NCBI RefSeq assembly: GCF_913775425.1
Contig: NZ_CAJYIS010000019.1
Coordinates: 1 to 35,260, forward strand
Direction: 5' to 3'
Length of the DNA: 35,260 nt
Origin: an uncultured Enterococcus sp.
Lineage (GTDB): Bacteria > Bacillota > Bacilli > Lactobacillales > Enterococcaceae
The position numbers were made by a program, and so were the translations under genes. Position 1 is the stretch's first letter. Every line of letters begins with the position of its first letter. A model generated the notes under the pieces. The model saw nothing but the letters and a program-made list of their open reading frames with translations, did no database searches and was not told the DNA's origin. Below are positions 15,455 to 23,412 of this stretch, piece by piece.

Positions 15455-16933
15455 ATGAAAGAAAATCAAGCTGTCGATATATATGGCAAACCCTATAATC
15501 GAACGCTATTAGTTGCGGTTTTATTAATCGGAACATTTTGTACGGTATTAAATCAAACGCTGTTAACTACAGCATTTCCAACTTTAATGAAAACATTTGA
15601 TATCACTGCAGCAACAGTGCAGTGGTTAACAACTGGCTTTTTATTAGTAAATGGGATTATGATCCCAATTTCAGCATGGATGATGAACAAGTTTACTTCT
15701 CGTGCGTTGTATTTATGGTCAATGACCGTGTTCTTGATCGGAACAATTTTATGTTTTGCGGCAACTAGTTTCCCAATCTTATTAGCTGGACGTTTGGTAC
15801 AAGCTGCTGGTGTTGGGATTTCGATTCCATTATTGCAAAACATCATGTTAACAATCTTCCCTCCAGAAAAACGCGGAGCAGCGTTAGGTGCAACTGGGAT
15901 TGTTATTGGATTAGCTCCAGCTTTAGGACCAACATTATCTGGTTGGATCATCGATCACTATTCTTGGCGTGATCTATTTGGTATGATCATTCCAATCGTG
16001 ATTATTGTATTGATCCTAGCCTTTTTCATGATGAAGAGTGTGATTCCATTATCGAATCCTGCAATCGATATTCCGTCGATTTTAATGTCTTCTGTCGGTT
16101 TTGGCTCACTTCTTTATGCCTTCTCAAGTGTCGGTGACGATGGCTGGGAGAGTATGAAAGTATGGTCATTTATGATCGTTGGGATCATTGTGATCGCCAT
16201 TTTTAGTATCCGTCAATTGAAATTAGATACACCATTTTTAGAATTACGTGTGTTTAAATCACCGATCTTTACGATTGCGTCGATTTTATCAGGTGTAACC
16301 AATATGGCCTTGATTGGAGCTGAAATGGTGTTACCGTTATACATCCAAAATATTCGTGGTGAATCAGCTTTCCATTCTGGATTGATGTTACTACCAGGAG
16401 CATTGGCTTTAGGGGTAATGATGCCGATTACCGGAATTATTTTTGATAAAATCGGAGCTAAACGCTTAGCCATTACGGGGATGTTTTTATTGACTGCCGC
16501 TACGGCACCCTTTATGTTTTTAACTGAAACGACCCCGGTGATTTACATCATCGTATTATATGGGATCCGGATGTTCGCGATCTCGATGGTGATGATGCCG
16601 GTTACGACTTCTGGAATGAATGCTCTACCACAAAAATTAGTCACACACGGTACAGCTGTGAACAATACATTTAGACAAGTAGCAAGTTCAGTAGGAACAG
16701 CCATCTTGATCAGTGTGTTGACAAATCGTATCAATGATTCAATGCCTAAAAAAGCTGTGTTAGATGCAACACCGTTAACCTATAAAGCACAAGCAACTTC
16801 AGCAATGCTTGATGGCTATCATGCAGCCTTTTTAGTAGCTGTTGGGTTTAGTTTGATCGGATTGATCATTGCTTTCTTTATCACCAATAAAGTTGTAGCA
16901 ACTAAAGCTGAAAAGGAGGCGATCGCAAAATGA
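15455..16933 (+). CDS. MFS multidrug exporter, DHA2 (EmrB/QacA) family
   Basis: This 492-residue proton-driven exporter is of the 14-helix drug:H+ antiporter family. Motif C-like segment GIVIGLAPALGPTLSGWIID lies near residues 147-166, followed by HYSWRDLFGMIIP, both typical of EmrB/QacA relatives. The start is the ATG at 15455, six bases after AAGGAAGG. An in-frame ATG at 15437 lies upstream of that site. The stop overlaps the ATG of the DUF4811 gene (ATGA). Control by the divergent MerR regulator is likely. Substrates cannot be read from the sequence. Confidence 0.9.
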   Translation: MKENQAVDIYGKPYNRTLLVAVLLIGTFCTVLNQTLLTTAFPTLMKTFDITAATVQWLTTGFLLVNGIMIPISAWMMNKFTSRALYLWSMTVFLIGTILCFAATSFPILLAGRLVQAAGVGISIPLLQNIMLTIFPPEKRGAALGATGIVIGLAPALGPTLSGWIIDHYSWRDLFGMIIPIVIIVLILAFFMMKSVIPLSNPAIDIPSILMSSVGFGSLLYAFSSVGDDGWESMKVWSFMIVGIIVIAIFSIRQLKLDTPFLELRVFKSPIFTIASILSGVTNMALIGAEMVLPLYIQNIRGESAFHSGLMLLPGALALGVMMPITGIIFDKIGAKRLAITGMFLLTAATAPFMFLTETTPVIYIIVLYGIRMFAISMVMMPVTTSGMNALPQKLVTHGTAVNNTFRQVASSVGTAILISVLTNRINDSMPKKAVLDATPLTYKAQATSAMLDGYHAAFLVAVGFSLIGLIIAFFITNKVVATKAEKEAIAK

Positions 16934-17652
16934 TTTTAGTGATTTTAGTGATTAGTGCTCTATTATTTGCAGGAAGTTTTATTTTTGCGAAATCAGCGAT
17001 TCAAAACACCATCGCCGTCGTGTTAGGGTTAGTGTTTATTGCTAGCTTGACGTTGGTCACATTGAATTATTCACAACATTTCGGTATGGAAAAAGTAACT
17101 GTTACGACTAAAGACAAGGGGCAAACTCTTTATAGTTCGATCAATAGTGAAGGAGTCAATGTTTTGATGTATCAACCTTTAGGGGATGGTACGGAAAAAG
17201 TGTACTTGTATAATACGAAACAAGATCAAAAAACACCTGCCAAAACAGGAACTGATCATGTCGTAAATGAAGTGAAAAAAGCAAGTGGTGATCAAGCGAC
17301 CTTAGTTCAAAGTAAGACCTATTGGGAATATCAAAGCGATTGGTCACGTTTATTATTTGGGATCGCAGATAATGATCATGAACTAACGGAAGAACACAAT
17401 ACATTTTATTTACCTGAAACTTGGACTGAATTAACAGTTGATCAAGTCAAAGCATTTGGGGAATTGATGGCCAAACAGCAAGATCAATTAAAAAAAGACG
17501 GCAAAACTTATGTAACAGAGCAAGTGATGGCAGCGATGAAGAAAAATCCAGCCTTATCTGCTGCAGAGCAAAAAGCCTTGACGGAAAAAGCAACGGCTGA
17601 ATTTCAAGCGCAAGCGATTCAAAAAGCCTTAGCAGAAGTCAAATCGAAATAA
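16930..17652 (+). CDS. DUF4811 domain-containing membrane protein
   Basis: This 240-residue protein has two N-terminal membrane helices (about residues 2-19 and 28-47). A soluble, probably extracellular domain follows to about residue 150, and then a charged, Lys/Gln/Ala-rich helical tail. It fits DUF4811, a family of unknown function that I remember next to DHA2 exporters in lactic acid bacteria. It overlaps the exporter by the ATGA junction, so the two are co-translated. A role as accessory or outer-face partner of the exporter is inference. A strong terminator follows. Confidence 0.82.
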   Translation: MILVILVISALLFAGSFIFAKSAIQNTIAVVLGLVFIASLTLVTLNYSQHFGMEKVTVTTKDKGQTLYSSINSEGVNVLMYQPLGDGTEKVYLYNTKQDQKTPAKTGTDHVVNEVKKASGDQATLVQSKTYWEYQSDWSRLLFGIADNDHELTEEHNTFYLPETWTELTVDQVKAFGELMAKQQDQLKKDGKTYVTEQVMAAMKKNPALSAAEQKALTEKATAEFQAQAIQKALAEVKSK

Positions 17653-17697
17653 AAAAGAAACCATTCATTTGAAAAGATGAATGGTTTCTTTTTTTTG
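17651..17697 (+). terminator. Terminator of the exporter-DUF4811 operon
   Basis: GAAACCATTCAT (17657-17668) pairs perfectly with ATGAATGGTTTC (17677-17688), flanked by A and T runs. Confidence 0.94.
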
Positions 17698-17733
17698 AAT
17701 CACTTATAATGAGCAGTAGAAAGGTGTGAGCTG

Positions 17734-20340
17734 ATGACAAAAAAAGAGCAAGTTTTTCATTTTTTAGCTGAACAGTCAGAACCTATGAGTGCAAGTGAGC
17801 TCGCTCAAGCATTACAGCTTGATCGTACGAATGCTAGTCGCTATTTAAATGAGTTAGTCAAAGAACATAAAGTGATGAAAACCGACGAACGACCGGTAAA
17901 GTATAGTGTCATTGATTTAGAACTTCCAATGCTTTCATTTCGTGATTTGATTGGAGCAGAGGATTCATTAAAAAATGCGATCCAAAAAGCAAAAGCGGCA
18001 ATGCTCTATCCTCCACACGGTTTGCCAACTTTATTATTTGGAGAAACGGGAACAGGGAAAACTTTATTTGCAGAGTGTATGTATCAATTTGCATTAGAAG
18101 CCAATGTTTTAGATCATACTGCGCCTTTTATTACATTTAACTGTGCTGATTATGCACAAAATCCGCAGTTGCTTTTTGCGCATATTTTTGGAGTATATAA
18201 AGGGGCTTATACAGATGCAAAAACACAAGTCGGTCTAGTTGCTCAAGCCGACAAAGGCGTATTGTTTTTAGATGAGATTCACCGCTTACCTCCAGAAGGA
18301 CAAGAAATGTTATTTACGTTTATTGATAAAGGAAGTTATCGACCACTAGGCGCGCAAGAAGAGCACCATGCAACCGTGCAAATCATTGGGGCTACGACAG
18401 AGACAAGCAGTATGTTTTTAGAAACATTCACTAGACGCATCCCAATGCAAATCGAATTGCCACCGTTAGCGAAACGAACGCTACATGAGCGCTTTGGGAT
18501 TATTGAGGACTTTTTGCAACAAGAAGCCAATCGTTTAAATAAAAGTATCGAGATCGATCGTCAAAGTGTCTTGGCTTTTTTGACCTATGAAACTAAAGGG
18601 AATGTGGGACAGTTAAAACGGGACCTGAAGTTAGTCTGCGCAAAAGCATTTTTACATTTTGCAACGAATAAGGAAACTGTGAGTCTACAAATCGAAAAAA
18701 ATGATCTGCCTTTAGCGATTCAAAAAGGGCTATTGCGATTAAATGACTATACAGAACAGTTAAATCTTTTGGTCCATCCGCAAAAAACGCGACTATTATT
18801 TGAACCGGGTGAAACCAGAGGAGTCTGGTCCCAAGATCAGACAGCTAAGATGGATGTCTACCAGACCATTACTTATACTTTAGATACGTTAGAAGAAAAT
18901 GATATTCCACCGCTAGATTTGGAACAGCTGATCGAAAAAGATGTCGAACATTATTTTGATTCCTATATCGAAGATTTGTCTCATAGTTCGATGTATCAAG
19001 AAATCATTAGCAGTACATTATGGGAACTTGTCAATCAATTTTTTGATCAAGCACAAGAAAAATTTCAACGAAGCTACTCTGAGAAAAATCGTTTTGCATT
19101 TGCCTTACACGTGCAAGCGATGATTGAACGATTGCGTCAAAAAAAACAAATCACCTATCCTGATCTCAATGGTGTCAGACGCAAGCATTTGCTAGAATTT
19201 CAGCTAGCGATGGAAATTGCATTAAGAATTGAAGAAAATTATCAAATCGATATTCCTTTAGACGAAATCGGCTTTTTAACGATGTTTTTTGTCGAAGAAG
19301 CTGCACACGAAAAGCCAGTGCCACATACAGTTGCCGTGATGGTAATCATGCATGGTGAATCGACTGCGTCAAGTATGCTAAAAACAGCTCAGACGCTTTT
19401 AGGAACAACTAAAGGAATGGCTTTTGATATGCCGTTACAAATGAAAACAGAGCAAGTCTATCAAGTGATCCAACAAGAGCTAGAGCAACACCAAGAATAC
19501 TATGAAAAAGGGATCATTTTTTTAACCGATATGGGTTCACCCAATACCTTTAGTCAATTGATTGCAGCTGAATACCAAATTCCGACTGCCACAGTCGCTT
19601 TTTCGAGTACCATGCTGGTCATAGAAAGCTTACGTATGGCTAGTGCTGGACGTAGTGTGAGTGAAATCAGCCAAAGTATTCGTCAATCATTACTGGCTTC
19701 TTTAAATGCAGAAGATCCCATAACTGCAAAAAAAGCGGCGATTTTAGTGACATGCTATACGGGTGCTGGTGTTGCAAAGTTAACAGAATCGATTTTAACT
19801 GAAATCGTAGATCCGAAACAAGCTACGATCATTACGTTGCCTTTTTTAGACCAATCACGATTTGACGATGATTACCAACAAATCGTTCAAAACTATCAAA
19901 TTATCGGGATGATCGGAACCCATAAAGATCCTACGAAAACACAACCATTTTTAGCTGTAGCAGACTTTTTTGATCCCAAAATACGGCAGCTCTTTTTTGA
20001 AACGATCGGGATCACTTTGCAGACACAGCAAAAAGCTGATCAAGTATTTGATGCTTATCTACAGCTAGCGACACGATATGTCAAACAATTGACGCACTAC
20101 TTTTCACTAGATGAAGAAGCACAAGAAGGATTGAAGATGCATATTGCTGCTGCATTGAAACGACAACAAGATCCTGAATGGCGATTAGAAAAAAGTCCAT
20201 TTTTGGAATTGGATCAAGCTATTTTCGATAAGATTACACAACTGAATCAGCAGTTCATTACTCAATACGAGCAAGGTTTGGTTTTGGAAGAAGTAAAAAA
20301 TATTACCTATCTCGTACAAAATTTACAACAAAACAGTTAG
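17734..20340 (+). CDS. LevR-type sigma-54 activator with PRD and PTS EIIA/EIIB domains
   Basis: This 868-residue enhancer-binding activator belongs to the LevR/ManR/CelR group. In order it has an N-terminal winged helix (about 5-58) and an AAA+ domain with Walker A GETGTGKT (103-110), sigma-54 contact loop GAYTDA (157-162) and Walker B VLFLDE (176-181). A PRD follows (about 395-525), then an EIIA-Man-like domain with VIMHGES (about 538), an EIIB-like segment with VTCYTGAG (about 673), and a second PRD (about 765-868). PTS phosphorylation of the PRDs tunes its activity. The sigma-54 promoter 70 bp downstream, before the IIB-IIA genes, is its evident target. The usual GAFTGA loop carries Asp in place of the second Gly. 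Confidence 0.94.
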   Translation: MTKKEQVFHFLAEQSEPMSASELAQALQLDRTNASRYLNELVKEHKVMKTDERPVKYSVIDLELPMLSFRDLIGAEDSLKNAIQKAKAAMLYPPHGLPTLLFGETGTGKTLFAECMYQFALEANVLDHTAPFITFNCADYAQNPQLLFAHIFGVYKGAYTDAKTQVGLVAQADKGVLFLDEIHRLPPEGQEMLFTFIDKGSYRPLGAQEEHHATVQIIGATTETSSMFLETFTRRIPMQIELPPLAKRTLHERFGIIEDFLQQEANRLNKSIEIDRQSVLAFLTYETKGNVGQLKRDLKLVCAKAFLHFATNKETVSLQIEKNDLPLAIQKGLLRLNDYTEQLNLLVHPQKTRLLFEPGETRGVWSQDQTAKMDVYQTITYTLDTLEENDIPPLDLEQLIEKDVEHYFDSYIEDLSHSSMYQEIISSTLWELVNQFFDQAQEKFQRSYSEKNRFAFALHVQAMIERLRQKKQITYPDLNGVRRKHLLEFQLAMEIALRIEENYQIDIPLDEIGFLTMFFVEEAAHEKPVPHTVAVMVIMHGESTASSMLKTAQTLLGTTKGMAFDMPLQMKTEQVYQVIQQELEQHQEYYEKGIIFLTDMGSPNTFSQLIAAEYQIPTATVAFSSTMLVIESLRMASAGRSVSEISQSIRQSLLASLNAEDPITAKKAAILVTCYTGAGVAKLTESILTEIVDPKQATIITLPFLDQSRFDDDYQQIVQNYQIIGMIGTHKDPTKTQPFLAVADFFDPKIRQLFFETIGITLQTQQKADQVFDAYLQLATRYVKQLTHYFSLDEEAQEGLKMHIAAALKRQQDPEWRLEKSPFLELDQAIFDKITQLNQQFITQYEQGLVLEEVKNITYLVQNLQQNS

Positions 20341-20342
20341 AA

Positions 20343-20378
20343 TTACACACTGTGTGATTTTTTTTAGATTGTGTGTAA
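20343..20378. promoter_or_regulatory. Candidate upstream activating site of the LevR-type activator
   Basis: TTACACAC (20343-20350) and GTGTGTAA (20371-20378) form a perfect inverted repeat with a 20-bp spacer that holds an eight-T run. It lies just upstream of the sigma-54 promoter, where an enhancer site is expected. It might alternatively be a weak terminator of the activator gene. Confidence 0.45.
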
Positions 20379-20407
20379 CAACTAAGCCTAATGAAATCAA
20401 TGAAAAG

Positions 20408-20425
20408 TTTGGCACGCATCTTGCT
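20408..20425 (+). promoter_or_regulatory. Sigma-54 (-24/-12) promoter of the IIB-IIA genes
   Basis: TTGGCAC (20409-20415), five bases, then TTGC (20421-20424) followed by T match the consensus TTGGCAC-N5-TTGC exactly. It is 44 bp before the IIB start codon and directly follows a sigma-54 activator gene. Confidence 0.92.
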
Positions 20426-20468
20426 TTATAAAAAGTGTAATGACTTATATTAAGGAGAGTGTTTACTA

Positions 20469-20792
20469 ATGAAAAGAATTATGCTTGTATGTTCAGCTGG
20501 AATGAGTACTAGTTTATTGGTTCAAAAAATGCAAAAAGCCGCAGAGGCAAAAGGATTAGAAGCCGATATTTTTGCAGTTTCTTCTTCAGAAGCTGATGGC
20601 AAATTAGCAGATACCGATCATCCGATCGATGTCTTGATGTTAGGACCACAAGTTCGCTTTATGAAAGGTCAATTCGAAGAAAAAGTTGCAGGAAAAAATA
20701 TCCCAGTAAGTGTCATCGACATGCGTGACTACGGTACAATGAATGGTGAAAATGTTTTAAATACAGCAATCACAATGATTGAAGCAAAGTAA
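20469..20792 (+). CDS. PTS lactose/cellobiose family IIB component
   Basis: This 107-residue cytoplasmic phosphocarrier is of the CelA/ChbB type. The phospho-accepting Cys8 lies in VCSAGMSTSLL near the N-terminus. It takes phosphate from IIA and passes it to the sugar at the membrane IIC, which is not encoded next to it. AAGGAGAG precedes the ATG with good spacing. Transcription from the sigma-54 promoter is expected to depend on the upstream LevR-type activator. Sugar specificity is unknown. Confidence 0.94.
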   Translation: MKRIMLVCSAGMSTSLLVQKMQKAAEAKGLEADIFAVSSSEADGKLADTDHPIDVLMLGPQVRFMKGQFEEKVAGKNIPVSVIDMRDYGTMNGENVLNTAITMIEAK

Positions 20793-20804
20793 GAGGGCGA
20801 GTAC

Positions 20805-21125
20805 ATGGATGAAATGAATCAAGAACAACTTCAAGAAATCATGGGACTAATTATTTATGCTGGAAATGCAAAAAGTGATGCTATGGAGGCCATCCAAGCT
20901 GCTAAAAAAGGTGAGTTTGACTTAGCTGAAGAAAAAATCAAATTAGCTGAGGAATCATTAGTACAAGCGCATCAAGCACAAACAAAATTACTGACTGCAG
21001 AAGCCAATGGGGAAACCTTTAAAGTCAATTTATTGACGATCCACAGTCAAGATCACTTGATGACGAGTATCACATTTACTGATCTAGCCAAAGAAGTCAT
21101 TGATGTGTATAAACGAGTATCGTAA
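20805..21125 (+). CDS. PTS lactose/cellobiose family IIA component
   Basis: This 106-residue all-helical IIA protein resembles LacF/CelC. His80 in LLTIHSQDHLMTS is the phospho-acceptor, with Asp83 the usual metal ligand of the trimer. It starts 12 bases after IIB (weak GAGGGCG ribosome site) and is probably coupled to it. It hands phosphate from HPr to IIB. No IIC gene follows. The operon runs into a palindromic repeat and the convergent kimA gene, so the membrane permease must be encoded elsewhere or has been lost. Confidence 0.94.
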   Translation: MDEMNQEQLQEIMGLIIYAGNAKSDAMEAIQAAKKGEFDLAEEKIKLAEESLVQAHQAQTKLLTAEANGETFKVNLLTIHSQDHLMTSITFTDLAKEVIDVYKRVS

Positions 21126-21138
21126 ACAAAAGCTGTGA

Positions 21139-21243
21139 CAGAAGTGGACAGCTCTAAGAAATAAGCCGCATCATTTCCGGTAATAGATTCCTCTATTTCG
21201 GTCATGATGCGGCTTGTTTTTCAAAGGAGCTACTTCTGGAACA
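21139..21243. repeat. Palindromic repeat element, copy A
   Basis: This is a nested inverted repeat: CAGAAGT (21139-21145) with ACTTCTG (21232-21238), AGCTC (21150-21154) with GAGCT (21227-21231), and AAGCCGCATCAT (21163-21174) with ATGATGCGGCTT (21204-21215). The inner part CCGGTAATAG pairs with CTATTTCGG. The central 60 bases are related to copy B at 29608-29680. With the hairpin at 21264-21296 the block is about 165 bp and fills the gap between the convergent IIA and kimA genes. It resembles the EFAR-type palindromic repeats reported from Enterococcus faecalis in size and position; that identity is from memory. Confidence 0.8.
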
Positions 21244-21263
21244 CCGTTTATTCGATTTTTAAA

Positions 21264-21296
21264 GGGGCGTGACAGATTTCTGTCACACCCCTTTTT
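21264..21296. terminator. GGGCGTGACA-type hairpin before kimA's 3' end
   Basis: GGGGCGTGACAGA (21264-21276) and TCTGTCACACCCC (21279-21291) form a 13-position stem with one C-A mismatch on the plus strand, which becomes a G-U pair on the minus strand. Five T follow on the plus side. It serves the convergent IIA and kimA transcripts. Confidence 0.75.
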
Positions 21297-21302
21297 GTTG
21301 AC

Positions 21303-23126
21303 TTATTTTTTCAAATGATAACTATACGTGGCTAGAATAATATTTTGTCTGGTGGCTAGACGCAACCGTAGTTTTAAACTTGTTTGGTTATGCAAAATAT
21401 TTTGCCAGCGCTTATTCGGTAGAAACTGTGGGATCAAGACAGTCGTTGTGTAATTTTGTTGTGCAGCATGTTTACTGACCCGATCAACATAACGAATAAT
21501 TGGGTTCTCAATCGAGCGGTATGACGAGTGAACGATTGAAAATCGTACATCTGGGAAATGTTGGCGAAACTCAGATTCGATTTCACGTTCTTTTTTGATA
21601 TCTTCGTCAAGAGAAACGTGCATTGCAATGACATAATCCCCGATCGAACGAGCATAATTTAAAGCGCCAATATTGACTTGGGTAACATTACCCACCAATA
21701 CGATGACGGTATTCCCAGCATAATCATGTAGTTCGCATTCATTTTCTAGTCGAAGTTGTTCGGCAACATTTTTATAATGATGGTTGATTTTATAAAAAAT
21801 GATCAGTAAAACCGGCATAATAATAAAGTAAGGCCAAATATCATTTAGTCGATACATTAAAAGAATGATAATGATCAAATAAGAAATCAAGGCACCAATA
21901 ATATTGGCTAATGAACGACGTAGCCAATGTTCTTTTTGTTTATACCATCTAACCACCATCCCACTTTGTGATAGAGCAAAAGGTGTAAATACTCCAATAG
22001 AATAAAGAGGGATCAAGCGTTCCGTCGATCCTTGGAAAATAAAAAGCAACACGATCGAACCTAGAGCTAATGTAATGATTCCATTAGAGTAACCTAAGCG
22101 ATCACCGCGGTCTTGGTACATATGTGGCATAAATTTATCTTTTGATAAATTATAGGCGAGTACTGGGAACGCTGAAAATCCAGTATTGGCTGCTACGGCC
22201 AAAATGAGCGCCGTCGCAAATTGCAAGATATAAAAGAAGATTCCTCCACCAAAAATCGTTTTTCCGATTTGCGATAAGACAGTGACTTCTTTTTCAGGTA
22301 CGATGCCATACCAATAATTGATAAATGTAATTCCGACAAAGAAAAAACCTAAAATCAGTGACATCAATGCCAATGTTCCAGCTGCATTTTTTGCACGTGG
22401 CTTTTTGAAAAACGGCACCGCATTACTGATCGCTTCGACACCAGTCAAAGAAGAAGATCCTGAAGAAAAAGCTCTTAAAATCAGTGCCAATGAAACACCT
22501 GGAACTGCAGTACCAACAGCAGCTGTCGCATGTAGTGGTGCTTGTCCAGTCAAGATCTTAAACAATCCATAGGCGATCAATAATGAAATAATGGCAATAA
22601 AACTATAGACAGGTATCATTAAAAAGCTTGCGGATTCTCTAAGTCCGCGCAAGTTCATCATCATAATCAAGATCACGATCACAACAGAGATTGCGACTTG
22701 ATGACGGCCAAGAGAAGGAATGGCAGAAATAATCGCTTCTGCTCCTGCTGAAACTGAAACGGCGACGGTTAACATGTAGTCGACTAGTAAAGAGCCTCCA
22801 GCAATCAGTCCTGCATTTTGCCCAAGATTTTCACTGCTGACGACGTAGGCTCCGCCGCCTTTAGGATAGGCATGGATAATTTGACGATAAGATAATGTTA
22901 ATGAAATCAATAGAATAATAACGAAAAAAGCAATTGGCAATGAATACCAAATCGCCGCTGTAGATAATGCGACCAATACCACAACAATTTGTTCTGTTCC
23001 ATAGGCAATGGACGATAAGGCATCAGAAGAAAGTAACGCCAAAGCTGCTAAACGGCCTAATTTATGTTCGTCGTTTTCAGCAGACTTCAAAGGCTTCCCA
23101 ACTAACCACCTTTTTAAAATGTTCAC
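21303..23126 (-). CDS. kimA: High-affinity potassium importer KimA
   Basis: This is an APC-fold, proton-coupled K+ importer, known from Bacillus subtilis KimA (YdaO) and inhibited by c-di-AMP. The twelve-helix core carries family sequences such as LSSDALSSIAYGTEQI, YPKGGGAYVVSSENLG, SSLTGVEAISNAVP and FSAFPVLAYNLSKDKFMP. A cytoplasmic C-terminal domain from about residue 455 ends in NKRWQNILHNQTS, very like KimA. The start used is GTG at 23126, eight bases after GAGGAGGA. This gives 607 residues, the same length as the Bacillus protein. The longer ATG reading at 23150 contains that ribosome site. A good promoter lies at 23174-23202. No c-di-AMP riboswitch was seen. Confidence 0.93.
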   Translation of the reverse strand: MNILKRWLVGKPLKSAENDEHKLGRLAALALLSSDALSSIAYGTEQIVVVLVALSTAAIWYSLPIAFFVIILLISLTLSYRQIIHAYPKGGGAYVVSSENLGQNAGLIAGGSLLVDYMLTVAVSVSAGAEAIISAIPSLGRHQVAISVVIVILIMMMNLRGLRESASFLMIPVYSFIAIISLLIAYGLFKILTGQAPLHATAAVGTAVPGVSLALILRAFSSGSSSLTGVEAISNAVPFFKKPRAKNAAGTLALMSLILGFFFVGITFINYWYGIVPEKEVTVLSQIGKTIFGGGIFFYILQFATALILAVAANTGFSAFPVLAYNLSKDKFMPHMYQDRGDRLGYSNGIITLALGSIVLLFIFQGSTERLIPLYSIGVFTPFALSQSGMVVRWYKQKEHWLRRSLANIIGALISYLIIIILLMYRLNDIWPYFIIMPVLLIIFYKINHHYKNVAEQLRLENECELHDYAGNTVIVLVGNVTQVNIGALNYARSIGDYVIAMHVSLDEDIKKEREIESEFRQHFPDVRFSIVHSSYRSIENPIIRYVDRVSKHAAQQNYTTTVLIPQFLPNKRWQNILHNQTSLKLRLRLATRQNIILATYSYHLKK

Positions 23127-23173
23127 AAAATCATTCCTCCTCAAATACATGCTAATTTAGCAATCAAGATTGT

Positions 23174-23202
23174 ATATTAGAACTCTCATCACTAAAAGTC
23201 AA
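23174..23202 (-). promoter_or_regulatory. kimA promoter
   Basis: On the minus strand TTGACT (23197-23202) is exactly 17 bp from TAATAT (23174-23179). A 13-bp palindrome, TGCTAAATTAGCA, lies in the predicted 5' untranslated region about 20 bp before the start codon and could be an operator. Confidence 0.7.
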
Positions 23203-23412
23203 TCGTTCTTTTTTATTTTTTTTAAAAATAACAGTTTTAAAAAAACTAAAAGGAGAATATCTATAAAAAAGAATAATTATCACAAATATAAAATAGTAAA
23301 TAAAAGGGGATAAAATTATTTTTAGATGAGAAAACTTGACAGATTGATTGTAATTTCACAATCTTTTTGATAAAGTAAAAGAAGATAAAAAAACAACTAC
23401 TAGGAGGATAAA

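Noticed and set aside
21139-21296. Insertion sequence remnant
   Set aside because: No transposase fragment, no target-site duplication, and the block is fully explained by nested palindromes.
23151-23412. c-di-AMP (ydaO) riboswitch upstream of kimA
   Set aside because: The gap is AT-rich, without the conserved GC-rich aptamer blocks, and the predicted transcript start leaves only about 40 nt of leader.
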